NCBI GenBank assembly: GCA_050014015.1
Contig: JBEKEC010000007.1
Location: 149,605-213,604, forward strand
DNA length: 64,000 bases
Source of the DNA: PALSA-1353 sp050014015
Lineage (GTDB): Bacteria; Planctomycetota; Phycisphaerae; Tepidisphaerales; Tepidisphaeraceae
Reading direction: 5' to 3'
Below the pieces are notes generated by a model, which made no database searches, was not told the origin of the DNA, and saw only the letters and a program-made list of their open reading frames with translations. This document shows positions 49,223-59,300 of the stretch, piece after piece (the first letter of the stretch is position 1; the number at the start of each line of letters is the position of its first letter). The translations under genes and the position numbers were made by a program.

Positions 49223-50869
49223 ATGTCCCAGCAAGTTTCTCGCTCGGCGGGTTTCGTCGCTCATGCCAAGCTCATCTCCTTTCTGACCCTCCTCAGCCGC
49301 ATTCTGGGCATGGCCCGCGAAAGCGTCGTCGCCAACTATTTCGGCGCCACCGTCGTCGCACAGGCCTTCAGCGTCGCCTTCTCCATCCCCAATCTCTTCC
49401 GAAAGCTCCTCGGCGAAGGCGCATTATCCGCGGCCTTCATTCCCCTCTATGCCCAGGCCCTGAAAACCGGCGACGAAAAAGAGGCCAATCGTTTTGCCGC
49501 CGCCAGCTTCAGCCTCCTCGCCGCCATCCTGGTCGTCTTGACCGTCGTCGGCGAACTGGTCCTCTGGCTCGCCGCGCTATTGATTCATCTCCGAAGCGAC
49601 AACCTCCTGGTCATCAAATTCACCGCTGTCATGTTGCCGTACGTCATCCTCGTCTGCGGCACCGCTTTCCTCAGCGGCATTCTTCAGGTCCACAAACGCT
49701 TCGGACTCCCGGCTCTCACCCAGGTCCCCCTGAACGTCATTCACATCGCCGTCATTGTCGTCGGAGCTCGCCTGCTCCTGCTTAGACCCGGCAATCTCGA
49801 CCAGGCGTTGCAGACCCGGCTTGCCTATTGGCTCTGTGCTTTCGTCCTCATCGCCGGAGTTGTGCAGATCACCATGCTTCTGCCGGTGCTGCGACACACC
49901 GGCTTTCGGTTTACGTGGATCGGAGAATTGTGGACGCCCGCGATCCGAAAACTGCTGACGCTCTCGATCCCCGTTGCCCTCAGCGCCAGCGTCCTGCAAA
50001 TTTCCGTCCTGCTCGACAAAGCCATCACCCTCTATCTGACCGCCGGCCCGAACGCGGCCGAAAAACTGCAACTCTTCCATCACGCCTGGAATTATCCCCT
50101 GGCCATCGGCGCGGCGGCCCGGCTCAACTGGGCGCAAATGCTCTACCAATTCCCGCTGGGCGTTTTCGCCACCGCCGTCGCCACCGCCATCTTTCCCAGC
50201 CTCAGCACCGACGCTCACGACAAGGACGAACAAAAATTCAAACGCGTCCTCCGCCAGGGCATTCTCTTCACCCTCTTCGAAGGCCTCCCGGCAAGTCTCG
50301 GTTTGATCCTGGTGCGATATCCCACCGTCCGCTTGGTGTTCCAGCACGGCAGCTTCACCGCCTTCGATACGCAATGGGTCGCCCGGTCCGTGATCTTCTA
50401 TTCCGCCGCCATCTGGGCCTTCAGCCTCCAACAGGTCCTCAACCGCGGATATTACGCCCTGCACGACACGATGACCCCGCTGGTCATGTCAATCGTGACC
50501 ATCGCCGTCAACACGGCCGTGGAAGTTCCGCTCGCCTTCACGAAATTGGGAGAATCCGGCATCGCCGCGGGAACCCTGGCAAGCTTCGGCATTCAGGCGA
50601 TCGTGATGCTCGTCATGCTCGACCGAAAGGTCGGCGGATTGGGGCTGATATCCATCGCCGGCCATGCCTTCAGAATGGTCGTCGCCTGCGCCGCCATGGG
50701 CGCGGCCTGCTGGGCCGTTCAGCAACTTAATTTTTATCCCCACGCCGCGGGTCACCTCGCCAGCGCCGAGCAATTGGCGATTCTGATCCTGGTCGGCGGC
50801 GCGGCGTATCTCGGCGCCTGTGCGATTTTGGGATTGCGACTCTCAGCCCTGATGCGCGCCGCCGATTAG
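49223..50869 (+). CDS. murJ: Lipid II flippase MurJ
   Basis: 548 aa, about 14 hydrophobic spans. N-terminal LISFLTLLSRILGMARESVVANYFGATVVAQAFSVAF is the conserved MurJ/MviN start with the functional Arg residues, and NLFRKLLGEGALSAAFIPLYAQ follows. It moves lipid II across the inner membrane for peptidoglycan synthesis, consistent with planctomycetes having a wall. Likely co-transcribed with thiE. Confidence 0.94.
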   Translation: MSQQVSRSAGFVAHAKLISFLTLLSRILGMARESVVANYFGATVVAQAFSVAFSIPNLFRKLLGEGALSAAFIPLYAQALKTGDEKEANRFAAASFSLLAAILVVLTVVGELVLWLAALLIHLRSDNLLVIKFTAVMLPYVILVCGTAFLSGILQVHKRFGLPALTQVPLNVIHIAVIVVGARLLLLRPGNLDQALQTRLAYWLCAFVLIAGVVQITMLLPVLRHTGFRFTWIGELWTPAIRKLLTLSIPVALSASVLQISVLLDKAITLYLTAGPNAAEKLQLFHHAWNYPLAIGAAARLNWAQMLYQFPLGVFATAVATAIFPSLSTDAHDKDEQKFKRVLRQGILFTLFEGLPASLGLILVRYPTVRLVFQHGSFTAFDTQWVARSVIFYSAAIWAFSLQQVLNRGYYALHDTMTPLVMSIVTIAVNTAVEVPLAFTKLGESGIAAGTLASFGIQAIVMLVMLDRKVGGLGLISIAGHAFRMVVACAAMGAACWAVQQLNFYPHAAGHLASAEQLAILILVGGAAYLGACAILGLRLSALMRAAD

Positions 50870-51105
50870 CCCATGATCGCCGCCAGCCCCGCCAGCGCCG
50901 CCGCGGTCAGAATCATCCCCACCACGATCGTCACGAACAGCAGCGTAGCCTCGCGCGGCACCTGCGACGTGTGGCGGCATCGAACGCATTTGTAAACCAC
51001 CGCCACCGCCAAACACAGCGGCAACAGAAGCAGCGGCCAAAACCACGGCTTGGCCCAGATCGGCAGCGGATCGAAAAACATGACGTAAGAGAGCAATGTA
51101 ATCAT
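50866..51105 (-). CDS. Small membrane protein
   Basis: 79 aa. Two hydrophobic spans (PLLLLPLCLAVAVVYKCVRC; LFVTIVVGMILTAAALAGLAAIM) flanking a CVRC. No family recognised. It is 13 bases downstream of the DUF6677 gene on the same strand and its end overlaps the murJ stop by four bases in antisense. Confidence 0.55.
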   Translation of the reverse strand: MITLLSYVMFFDPLPIWAKPWFWPLLLLPLCLAVAVVYKCVRCRHTSQVPREATLLFVTIVVGMILTAAALAGLAAIMG

Positions 51106-51118
51106 TTTCCCCGCGTTC

Positions 51119-51718
51119 CTATTGTTTGCCTTGGCCCGCCCGATGGGCCGAATCGATGATCACCAGCAAATTCAACATTCCCGCAACGGCGGTATACAGC
51201 GTGCCGATTTCCCACGACCGCGAATGCGATTGGGGCACGCCTTCCACCGCCGTCTGCGAGCCAGCCGGCGGATGTGCCACGTGCACCGACACCGCCGATG
51301 CCGCCAGCGTCATCGGCCCGCAAAGAATCTGCCCGACGTACCACGGCTTGTCCCCCAACTCGCCGAGCGGCTCCGTCAGCAGGGCCGGGCCCGCGGGCTT
51401 ATCGCCATCCGAGCCCGGATTTGCCTCCTCCTCGCTGCTCGACGGCTCCACCCGCGAATATTCCCCTTCCAACTGCTGCCGACGCCGGTCGTATTTCTCC
51501 ACGAGTTGGCTCATGTATCCAAATTGCCCCCACCCCGGCGGGTCCATGATCCGAATCCCTCCCACCAGGATTCCGGCCAGGAACAGAGCAATGATCGTCA
51601 CCGCGACCGTCGCGCCCCGAGCCCTTTGCCCGATGAGGAGATATCCTCCGCCGGGCATAAGCCACGCAAACAGACACACCATTGGAATGGAACGGATCAA
51701 GCTACGGTTTTCGGCCAT
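51119..51718 (-). CDS. DUF6677 family protein
   Basis: 199 aa. Starts with an N-terminal hydrophobic segment containing FAWLMPGGGYLLIGQRARGATV, a typical opening of this planctomycete-rich family, then VTIIALFLAGILVGG. The middle is acidic (SSSEEEANPGSDGD) and the C terminus has another span (LYTAVAGMLNLLVIIDSA). Predicted membrane protein; function not known. Confidence 0.8.
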   Translation of the reverse strand: MAENRSLIRSIPMVCLFAWLMPGGGYLLIGQRARGATVAVTIIALFLAGILVGGIRIMDPPGWGQFGYMSQLVEKYDRRRQQLEGEYSRVEPSSSEEEANPGSDGDKPAGPALLTEPLGELGDKPWYVGQILCGPMTLAASAVSVHVAHPPAGSQTAVEGVPQSHSRSWEIGTLYTAVAGMLNLLVIIDSAHRAGQGKQ

Positions 51719-51833
51719 TGCCCACTACTCTAAGCGGCCTTGCCGAGTTTTCAAACCGTGGCGTCCGCCGGCTGTGGCGTCCACCGGCAACTTGTTGGAG
51801 GCTGTTTAAGAACCACCATCGCGCCGAACAAAC

Positions 51834-51856
51834 CCCACGGCAGCGCCGTGGGCGTT
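51834..51856. repeat. CCCACGGC palindrome, copy 3 (inverted)
   Basis: CCCACGGCAGCGCCGTGGGCGTT, the exact reverse complement of AACGCCCACGGCGCTGCCGTGGG at 29848-29870. Lies in the gap between the DUF6677 gene and the next minus-strand gene. Confidence 0.85.
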
Positions 51857-51888
51857 CGGGAAAGCTCGAGCGGATTTGAAACAGAATC

Positions 51889-52620
51889 CTAGCCGGGGCT
51901 CTTGTACGGCGATTCTTTGCGGGAATCCAACCAAAATGCCGATGCCCTGCCCCCAAACCCCATCCACCACAAAATCAACCCCAGAACCCCATGCACTGCC
52001 AAACACGCCCCGGCATTGGCCGGCAATTGGATCGGAACGTCCTGATTCAAGTCGGTCAGGTGATACGCCAGGGATCTTTCCGTCCACGCCGGCTCGGCGG
52101 TCAGGATCCCGTTGATCACCAGCGGAGGATGCAGCCAGACGAGATGTTGAACCGTCCCGCTCAATCCGCCCCGCACCAGTGCGGTCGAAAGCCACACCGG
52201 CCAGGAAAGCCATGCAAGCCCCAGGAGGATCGCCAGCGAGGCGGCGAACACCGGCGGCAACTTCAGCCGCGCCAGCGCCAGGGCGATCCCGCCGATCGCC
52301 AGCGCATAAGCCGCCAGGACCATCGTCGCTTCGATCCATTGCCCGAACGTATCAGTTGATTCGAAGACTGCGATCAGCCAAATCCCCGCAACAGGCGCCA
52401 CGACCGCGATCAATCCCCCAATCGCCGCAACAAGGTGCTTTTGCTGGAGGACGCCAGCCGGCGTCAAAAAAGTCGCTACGAACAATCCCCCAAAGAACAG
52501 CCCCAGCGAGCTTCCCGCCGCCCACGCGCACGCCGCCGAGGCGATCAATGACAAAACGAAGAGCAATAGAAATCGAATGAACGTCCTTTCGTCATTCGGA
52601 TTTCGGATTTGATTCGTCAT
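51889..52620 (-). CDS. Polytopic membrane protein, unknown function
   Basis: 243 aa with about six hydrophobic spans (FLLLFVLSLIASAACAWAAG; LFFGGLFVATFLTP; LVAAIGGLIAVVAPVAGIWLI; and others). No recognised family. The first residues MTNQIRNPNDE come from a short repeat shared with the gyrA tail; the gene overlaps the gyrA 3' end by 29 bases. Co-directional and possibly co-transcribed with gyrA. Confidence 0.6.
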   Translation of the reverse strand: MTNQIRNPNDERTFIRFLLLFVLSLIASAACAWAAGSSLGLFFGGLFVATFLTPAGVLQQKHLVAAIGGLIAVVAPVAGIWLIAVFESTDTFGQWIEATMVLAAYALAIGGIALALARLKLPPVFAASLAILLGLAWLSWPVWLSTALVRGGLSGTVQHLVWLHPPLVINGILTAEPAWTERSLAYHLTDLNQDVPIQLPANAGACLAVHGVLGLILWWMGFGGRASAFWLDSRKESPYKSPG

Positions 52621-55213
52621 TCGGATTTCGAATTTCGGGTTTCTCCGTCTCGGGTTTCTCCGCCTCGGGCTTTTCTTCTTCGTCTTCCTTATCGACCTTG
52701 GCCATGGCCACCAATTTATCGCCTTCGTCCAGTTTGATGAGGCGGACGCCCGCGGCGTTGCGGCCGGTCTCGCGGATTTCCGAAACGGCCGTGCGGATCA
52801 GGATTCCGCGCTCGGTGATGAGCATCACTTCATCGGCATCGGTCACCAGTTTCATCCCCACGACATCTCCATTGCGATCCGTCGCGTCGATGTTGATGAC
52901 TCCGCGCGTGCCGCGGCCCTTGACCGGATAATCTTCCAGCGGCGTTCGCTTGCCGTAGCCGTTCACGCAACCCGTCAGCACTTTCAGGCCGGAATTCTCG
53001 CCGTTGGGAACGACCAGCATGGCGACCACCTCATCCCCCTCGCGCTTGAACCTGGCCCCGGTGACACCGGCGGCCGGGCGGCCCATCGCCCGCACGTCGG
53101 TCTCCTCGAATCGGACCGCCAGCCCGCTCTTGGTCCCCAGGATGACGTGGTCCTTCCCGCCGGTCACCGAAACGTCGATCAGCCAATCGCCTTCCTCCAT
53201 CCCGATGGCGATGATCCCGCTGGTGCGGATGTTCGCATAGGCGCTCAGCGCCGTTTTCTTCACCGTCCCCTTGGCCGTCGCAAAAAGCAAAAACTGCTCG
53301 CCGCCGGTGAAATCCTTGACGGCCAGCACGTTGGCGATCTTTTCTCCCTCCTGGAAATCCAGCAGGTTGGCCGCCGCCCGGCCCTGGCTGGTCCGGCTCA
53401 ACTCCGGAACGTCGTACACGCGCCGCTGGTACACCCGGCCCTGATTGGTAAAAAATAGCAGGTAATCATGCGTGTTGGCGACGAAGAGATGCTCGACGAA
53501 ATCCCCTTCCTTCGCCTCCGACCCTCGAACGCCGCGCCCGCCGCGGCCCTGGCTCCGATAGGTGTCCACCGGCAGCCGCTTGACGTACCCCACGTGCGAT
53601 ACCGTCACCACCACGTCTTCCCGCGCGATCAGCGCTTCCATGTTGAAATCGCTGACGTTTCCCTCGATTTTCGTTCGCCGATCGTCCCCGTATTTCTCCT
53701 TGATCTCGATGATGTCCTCGCGAATGATGTCCAACACCAACGCCTCATCCCGCAGGATCGCTTCGTATCCCTCGATCTCCTCGACGACCGAGCGGTACTC
53801 CTCGAGCAGTTTTTCGATTTCCAGCCCGACGAGCTGAATGAGCTGCAATCGCCCGATCGCTTCGGCCTGTGTCTGGGTCAGCAGCACGCCGCGGTTCGCG
53901 CCCCGCTCCATCAGCGTCGCCGGAATCCGCGGCGCGGATGGATGATCCGGGGCGATCCGGAACGCCCGCTCCCGCAGCTTGCCGATCGCCTCTTCGCGCG
54001 TCTTGCTCCCCCGGATCAACTTCACCACCTCGTCGATGTCGCATACGGCGAAAATTAAACCCTCCAGGATATGCCCACGCTGCTGCGCCTTCCTCAGCAG
54101 AAACCGCGTCCGCCGGGTGATCACTTCCTTCCGGTGCTCGACGAAATGCTGGATCAATTCCTTCAGCCCCATCGTGCGCGGCTGGCGGTTCACCAGGGCG
54201 ATGTTGATCATGCTCACCGTGATCTGGCACGGCGTATATTGATAGAGTTGGTTGATGATCACGTTCGGATCGGCATCGCGCTTGAGGTCGATCACGATCC
54301 GGCATTTGTGTTCCCGCCCGCTCTCGTCGTTGATCGCGGAAATGTCCTTGATCAGGTCTTTTTTCACGCACTCCGCCACCGATTCGATGATCGAGCGGCG
54401 GATGATCCCGTAGGGGATTTCCTCGATCACGACGGTCGGCTTGCCGTTTTTTTGCTCCTCAACCGCGATTTTCGCCTGGAGCGTGAGCCGGCCGCGGCCG
54501 GTCTTGTAACCCTCGACGATCCCATCCCGGCCGCGAATGATCCCCGCCGTGGGGAAATCCGGGCCCGGCACAATGCTCAGCAGCTCGGCCAACTCGCATT
54601 CCGGATGATTGATCACGTGCACGATCGCGTCGCAAATCTCCCGCAGGTTATGCGGCAATAAATTGCACGCCATCCCCACCGCGATCCCCGTCGATCCGTT
54701 CACCAGCAAATTGGGAAACTTGCTGGGGAAGACGGTCGGCTCATCGCGCGTCTCATCGTAGTTGGGAATGAAATCGACGGTCTCCAGTTCCAGGTCGTCC
54801 AGCAATTGCATCGCCGGAGCCGCCATTCGTGCTTCGGTATAGCGCATCGCCGCCGGGGGATCGCCGTCGGTGCTGCCGAAATTTCCCTGCCCGTCGATGA
54901 GCGGATACCTCAGGTTCCAATCCTGGGCCATCCGCACGAGGGTCGGATAGATCACCGCCTCGCCGTGCGGATGATAGTTGCCGCTCGTATCGCCGGCTAT
55001 TTTTGCGCATTTGCGGTGTTTGCTGGCCGGACCCAGGTTCAGGTCGTTCATGGCCACGAGGATTCGGCGCTGGCTGGGCTTGAGCCCGTCCCGGACGTCG
55101 GGCAATGCCCGGTCCATAATCGTGCTCATCGCGTAGGTGAGATAACTGTCCTGAAGTTCCTGCTCGATCTGAAGGTTTTCGATCCGATCGGCCGGCGGGG
55201 TTGCTTCTGCCAT
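52592..55213 (-). CDS. gyrA: DNA gyrase subunit A
   Basis: 873 aa, full length. N terminus DSYLTYAMSTIMDRALPDVRDGLKPSQRRIL; catalytic tyrosine Y125 in AAMRYTEARM; C-terminal pinwheel repeats with the GyrA-box-like SQGRGGRG near 555. GyrA cuts and passes DNA with GyrB; cytoplasmic. In the quinolone region HPHGEAVIYPT, the positions equal to E. coli S83 and D87 are Ala86 and Pro90. The C-terminal tail (EKPETEKPEIRNPNDE) is encoded by a repeated sequence. Confidence 0.95.
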   Translation of the reverse strand: MAEATPPADRIENLQIEQELQDSYLTYAMSTIMDRALPDVRDGLKPSQRRILVAMNDLNLGPASKHRKCAKIAGDTSGNYHPHGEAVIYPTLVRMAQDWNLRYPLIDGQGNFGSTDGDPPAAMRYTEARMAAPAMQLLDDLELETVDFIPNYDETRDEPTVFPSKFPNLLVNGSTGIAVGMACNLLPHNLREICDAIVHVINHPECELAELLSIVPGPDFPTAGIIRGRDGIVEGYKTGRGRLTLQAKIAVEEQKNGKPTVVIEEIPYGIIRRSIIESVAECVKKDLIKDISAINDESGREHKCRIVIDLKRDADPNVIINQLYQYTPCQITVSMINIALVNRQPRTMGLKELIQHFVEHRKEVITRRTRFLLRKAQQRGHILEGLIFAVCDIDEVVKLIRGSKTREEAIGKLRERAFRIAPDHPSAPRIPATLMERGANRGVLLTQTQAEAIGRLQLIQLVGLEIEKLLEEYRSVVEEIEGYEAILRDEALVLDIIREDIIEIKEKYGDDRRTKIEGNVSDFNMEALIAREDVVVTVSHVGYVKRLPVDTYRSQGRGGRGVRGSEAKEGDFVEHLFVANTHDYLLFFTNQGRVYQRRVYDVPELSRTSQGRAAANLLDFQEGEKIANVLAVKDFTGGEQFLLFATAKGTVKKTALSAYANIRTSGIIAIGMEEGDWLIDVSVTGGKDHVILGTKSGLAVRFEETDVRAMGRPAAGVTGARFKREGDEVVAMLVVPNGENSGLKVLTGCVNGYGKRTPLEDYPVKGRGTRGVINIDATDRNGDVVGMKLVTDADEVMLITERGILIRTAVSEIRETGRNAAGVRLIKLDEGDKLVAMAKVDKEDEEEKPEAEKPETEKPEIRNPNDESNPKSE

Positions 55214-55260
55214 GAAGGGGGAAATTCTATGGGATTTTCACACAAAAATCGAATGCGGAA

Positions 55261-55345
55261 GTGCAAGTTGCAAGTTACAAGTGCAAGTAAATTCAAAGAC
55301 GGCCTCTCCTCCCAACTTGCACTTGCACTTGCCACTTGTACTTTC
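55261..55345. repeat. AAGTTGCAAG repeat cluster, copy 3
   Basis: GTGCAAGTTGCAAGTTACAA in one orientation and CAACTTGCACTTGCACTTGC in the other, between divergent gyrA and the HAD gene. Confidence 0.65.
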
Positions 55346-55350
55346 CCCCA

Positions 55351-55356
55351 TACACT
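55351..55356 (+). promoter_or_regulatory. TACACT -10 like box, probable leaderless transcript
   Basis: Ends seven bases before GTG 55364, which lacks a ribosome-binding site. Confidence 0.4.
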
Positions 55357-55363
55357 CCCGCCC

Positions 55364-56167
55364 GTGCCGATTGATCTTTCCCCCTATCACGCGGTCCTTG
55401 TCGATCTCGACGGGACCCTCTGTTACGAGGCCCAGTCCCTACCCGGAGCGGCGGATTTCATCCGCAGACTCCGGGATCAACGGATCAATTTCGCCTGCAT
55501 TTCCAACAGCACCTCCAGCCCGCTGCGCGTGTCCACGCGCCTGGCCCAAATGGGCGTCGAGATCGACCTCGATCGCGTCTACACCGCCGCCGCTGCCGCC
55601 GCCGATTACGTCCTGGCGCATTTCCGCAGCCAGAACAACCCCCGCCCGCGAATCTTCAACCTGGCGACCAACGGCTTGCAGGACATGCTCGATGGACTGG
55701 TCGATTGGGTCGAGAACGACGGCGAACCGTGCGACGCCGTGGTCATCGGCGCGCCGCCCAATTCCCACGCCACCCCCGACCGCCAACGCCTGGCCGTGCG
55801 TCTTCTCCGCAAAGGCGCCGCAGCCGTCGGCATCTGCGCCGACCGCGTCTATCCCAGCGACCGCGGCCTGGAACTGGGCAGCGGGGCCCTCACCTGGCAA
55901 CTCGCCTACGCCGCCGCCGTCCAGCCCGTCTTCTGCGGAAAGCCCCAGGAAATCTTCTTCACCGAACTATGCCGCCGCCTCGGCGCCCAGCCCGATTCCT
56001 GTCTCCTCATCGGCGACAACCTCGAATCCGACATCGAAGGCGCCAAAGTCCTGGGCATGCGCACGATCCTGACCCTGACCGGCGTAACCCGCCGCCGCCA
56101 CCTCGCCAACCTCCCGCAAGAATGGCAAGCCGATTTGGTCGTCGAAGATTTGACGGAATTGCTGTAG
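55364..56167 (+). CDS. HAD-IIA family hydrolase (NagD-like)
   Basis: 267 aa from GTG 55364. HAD motif I VLVDLDGTLCYE (residues about 9-20), SNSTSSPL, cap segment AVVIGAPPNSHATPD and motif IV DSCLLIGDNLESDIEGAKVLGMRTILTLTGVT. Predicted phosphatase on small phosphorylated metabolites. Its last 80 bases and the sequence following the stop are duplicated at 60788-60885. Confidence 0.87.
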   Translation: MPIDLSPYHAVLVDLDGTLCYEAQSLPGAADFIRRLRDQRINFACISNSTSSPLRVSTRLAQMGVEIDLDRVYTAAAAAADYVLAHFRSQNNPRPRIFNLATNGLQDMLDGLVDWVENDGEPCDAVVIGAPPNSHATPDRQRLAVRLLRKGAAAVGICADRVYPSDRGLELGSGALTWQLAYAAAVQPVFCGKPQEIFFTELCRRLGAQPDSCLLIGDNLESDIEGAKVLGMRTILTLTGVTRRRHLANLPQEWQADLVVEDLTELL

Positions 56168-56383
56168 CATCCTTGTGTTATCGAAAACTCATAATTGGCC
56201 CATCTATCCCCGCCCGTGCAATTGCATACGAATTTGGCGAGAACCGCCTGCGGCAATTTACCGCATCACATTCCAGAAGTCGCAGGCGGCCTTTGGGCAA
56301 AATTAGGTAAATCTCCTATTGACGCTCTATTGCCGCCCGCAATGCTTAGAGCCTGTGGGTTGTCGGGCCGGGTCGGAGGCTCC

Positions 56384-59300
56384 ATGAAATCTGCTCCATG
56401 TCGCGCTGGGCACAGGCGTCAACGCACTAGTTCTTTTTATGTGGCTCGTCGAGTGCCGTTGTTTTCTCGTGCGGGACATACGGTCGAATTGTTGGAGAAT
56501 CGGACTCTGCTGAGCGGTCTTGGGCAAGCCTCCGCAGAGGTGCCGACCAGTGAACCGTCATTGGCGTTTGCCAAGCCGCAGATTGCCGAGATTTTGCCGG
56601 TACCCGCAAGTTTGCCGACCCTCACCGCGACGGTGAGCGAAGGGGATACGCGCACCAAGACTCAATATTTCACTGATGGGTCGTACCAGCAAATCAACTA
56701 CACGATAACGGAAAACTTCACGCTTACGTGTCAACCATACGGCAAGGCAAGAGACCAGGTCGATTACACCATCACGCAGATGTACGGTACTCTGGACTTT
56801 TCCTTTACCGCCACGGACTCGGACCAGCCCGGTAGCTCATGGACGGATAACGCCCAATTCAACTACGGGTCTTCAACCAGCCCGTTGATCCCTGTCGGTA
56901 CCACCAGCCTTGTTTACTCCACGTCACTTAACCAGGTCATTGCGTTCGGTTTCAACCTGCCAACGCAACCGGGCGACGTAACGCCGACGCAACTCAGCTA
57001 CGGCTACAGCACGACCGACAACTGTTACGAGACCACAGCGGCCATCACGCTTCCCAGCCAGTGGCAATTTGATGGCTTATACCATGCGACCCATGGAACA
57101 GTATATCTGCCGGTTCCGATGGTCAGCGGGATTGTCTACACGGATACCAACGACAACGGCCAAAAGGATCCCGGAGAACCCGGGGAGCCGAACGTGATCG
57201 TCTTCGCTGATTTCAGCGGCACCGGCGCACCGACGTCGATTGATCCCTCAACCACCACAAATGTTGACGGCAACTACACGCTTGATCTCCCTTGGGGCGG
57301 CGCCTGGCCCATACTCGAAGTGGTCCCCACTAGCTACACAGTGACCCAGCCGACCGGCGGCGTCTACAATGTCACCGTTACACCCGGCGAGACACTAACG
57401 GGCGTGAATTTTGGAAATTGGGCCGCGCCGCCATTCGCCTTAGCCTTTGACCAGCAACCCACGGATACGATGATCGATTATCAAACGGGCGAGGGCGATT
57501 TTGGTGACGACATCACTGTGGATGTGTTGAATGACACTGGAACATTGGCAACGAGTGACGACTCTTTCGTAACCCTAAGCATCGCCGGACCCGCTGGCAT
57601 TACGCTGGGTGGTACGCAAACCGTCCAGGCTCAAGATGGAGTGGCGACGTTCGACGATCTTTCCGTCGAAGCAGCAGGTGTTTCCGGAGGTGATTGCACG
57701 TTGACCGCGACTGACGGCGGCGTTTCCTCCCCGACCTCCAGTGCCTTTACGGTCACAACGCTGCTTGATCTTGCAAATCTTAACAACAACCTTTATTCAG
57801 CCACTGCCCCGACTGCCGGGACTGGCGGCTACACTTCTATTTTCTCCGCGCTTGACACTAATTTGAATAACGCAGGGTATGCTGCCGAGGCGTATATAAA
57901 CGGCGAAGGTACGCAGGTGATCATCGCTTTCCGAGGAACCTATTTTGGCAATTCCTTGGCGGCGTTCAAGAACGTTGCTGCCGATATCTCCTTTGGAGGC
58001 ACAACTCCGACGTCTTACCTTATCTCGGAGGTCGGTGATGCGGTCCAATTTTTAGACGAGGTGCATGGTTTTGAGCCCAACGCCACGATCACGCTGACGG
58101 GGCATTCCCTCGGAGGCGCCGTGGCCCAATTGGTTGGGGAGGCCTCTGGAGCATCCACATACGCGTTTAATGCTCCGGGGGCAGGCCAATTATACAATTC
58201 ACTCATGACGGATTCGAGCGGACTCTCGAATGTTGCAACGGGGCTTGGCCCAGGCACAGATGTGAATTACCGAATTTACGGCGATCAGTTTAGCTTGTTT
58301 GGCACGCCGACTGGAACATCTGTCACATTGGAGCCGGGCGGCACACTATTTCCCAATCTGGGCAATCCGTTGGAGGACGTGATGGCCGCCGCGGTTACCT
58401 TTTATAATCTTCACCTTATGCCCGCGGTGTTGTCGGCAATCACCCAAAACGCGCCTTTTGATGATGTCGCTGATCCGTCTGGCGAACCGAACTTCGCCGT
58501 CCCAATTGAAACCTATATTCTTCCAATTCTTTCAATTCTCATCAACAGCAACGTAGAGGCCCAGAGCTTCAAGTTGGGAGTCTCGCTCGCTCTGGCGCTT
58601 TTCGATCCAGACAGCGGAACGGATTTTGTTTTCGCCGGACAGCCGGGATCTCCCAATCTCGCTTCGGTAGACTTGCCGACTCTGTCGGGCGTGGCTTCCT
58701 ATGACGTTTGGTACGAAACGGGTGGCGTTTGGTCGGCCCCGATGGTGATTCCGCCGGGCGTTCAGGACGTTTTTGGCCCAAATGTTGATGGGGTGGAGTT
58801 TGAGCCGCTCGATTCGAGTGGCCAAGGGGTCGAAATACCTGGCTCGTTCCTGTTTGCCGTGGGTTTTTCCTCAGCAGGTACTTTCGCGGGAACGCTCTTC
58901 GAGGCCGCTTCCCCCACCGATCTTACAACGGCCGCGCAACTGGCGTTCGTTCAACAGCCGGCCAACACTACCGCGGGCGCCCTTGTCAGCCCCGCCATCA
59001 CCGTGGATGTGGAGAACGCCTTGGGGGACATCGTTACGGGCGACAACTCCACCGTGACGCTCGGCATTGCCAGTGGCCCCGGCTACCTGAGCGGCACCCT
59101 CACGGCACAAGCGGAAAACGGCGTGGCAACCTTTAGCAATGTTTCGTTATTAACGGGTGGCTCGTACACGTTGAGTGCAATCGATGGAAGTCTCAGCAGC
59201 GCGACTTCCAGCAGCTTCAGCGTTGCCGTCAGCGATACATGGACGGGTGGCCAATCGAATCTTTGGAGCAATCCGGGCAATTGGAGTGTCGGCGCATCTC

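Noticed and set aside
48239..49264. Long minus-strand frame opposite thiE
   Set aside because: Antisense shadow; the ThiE motifs are on the plus strand.
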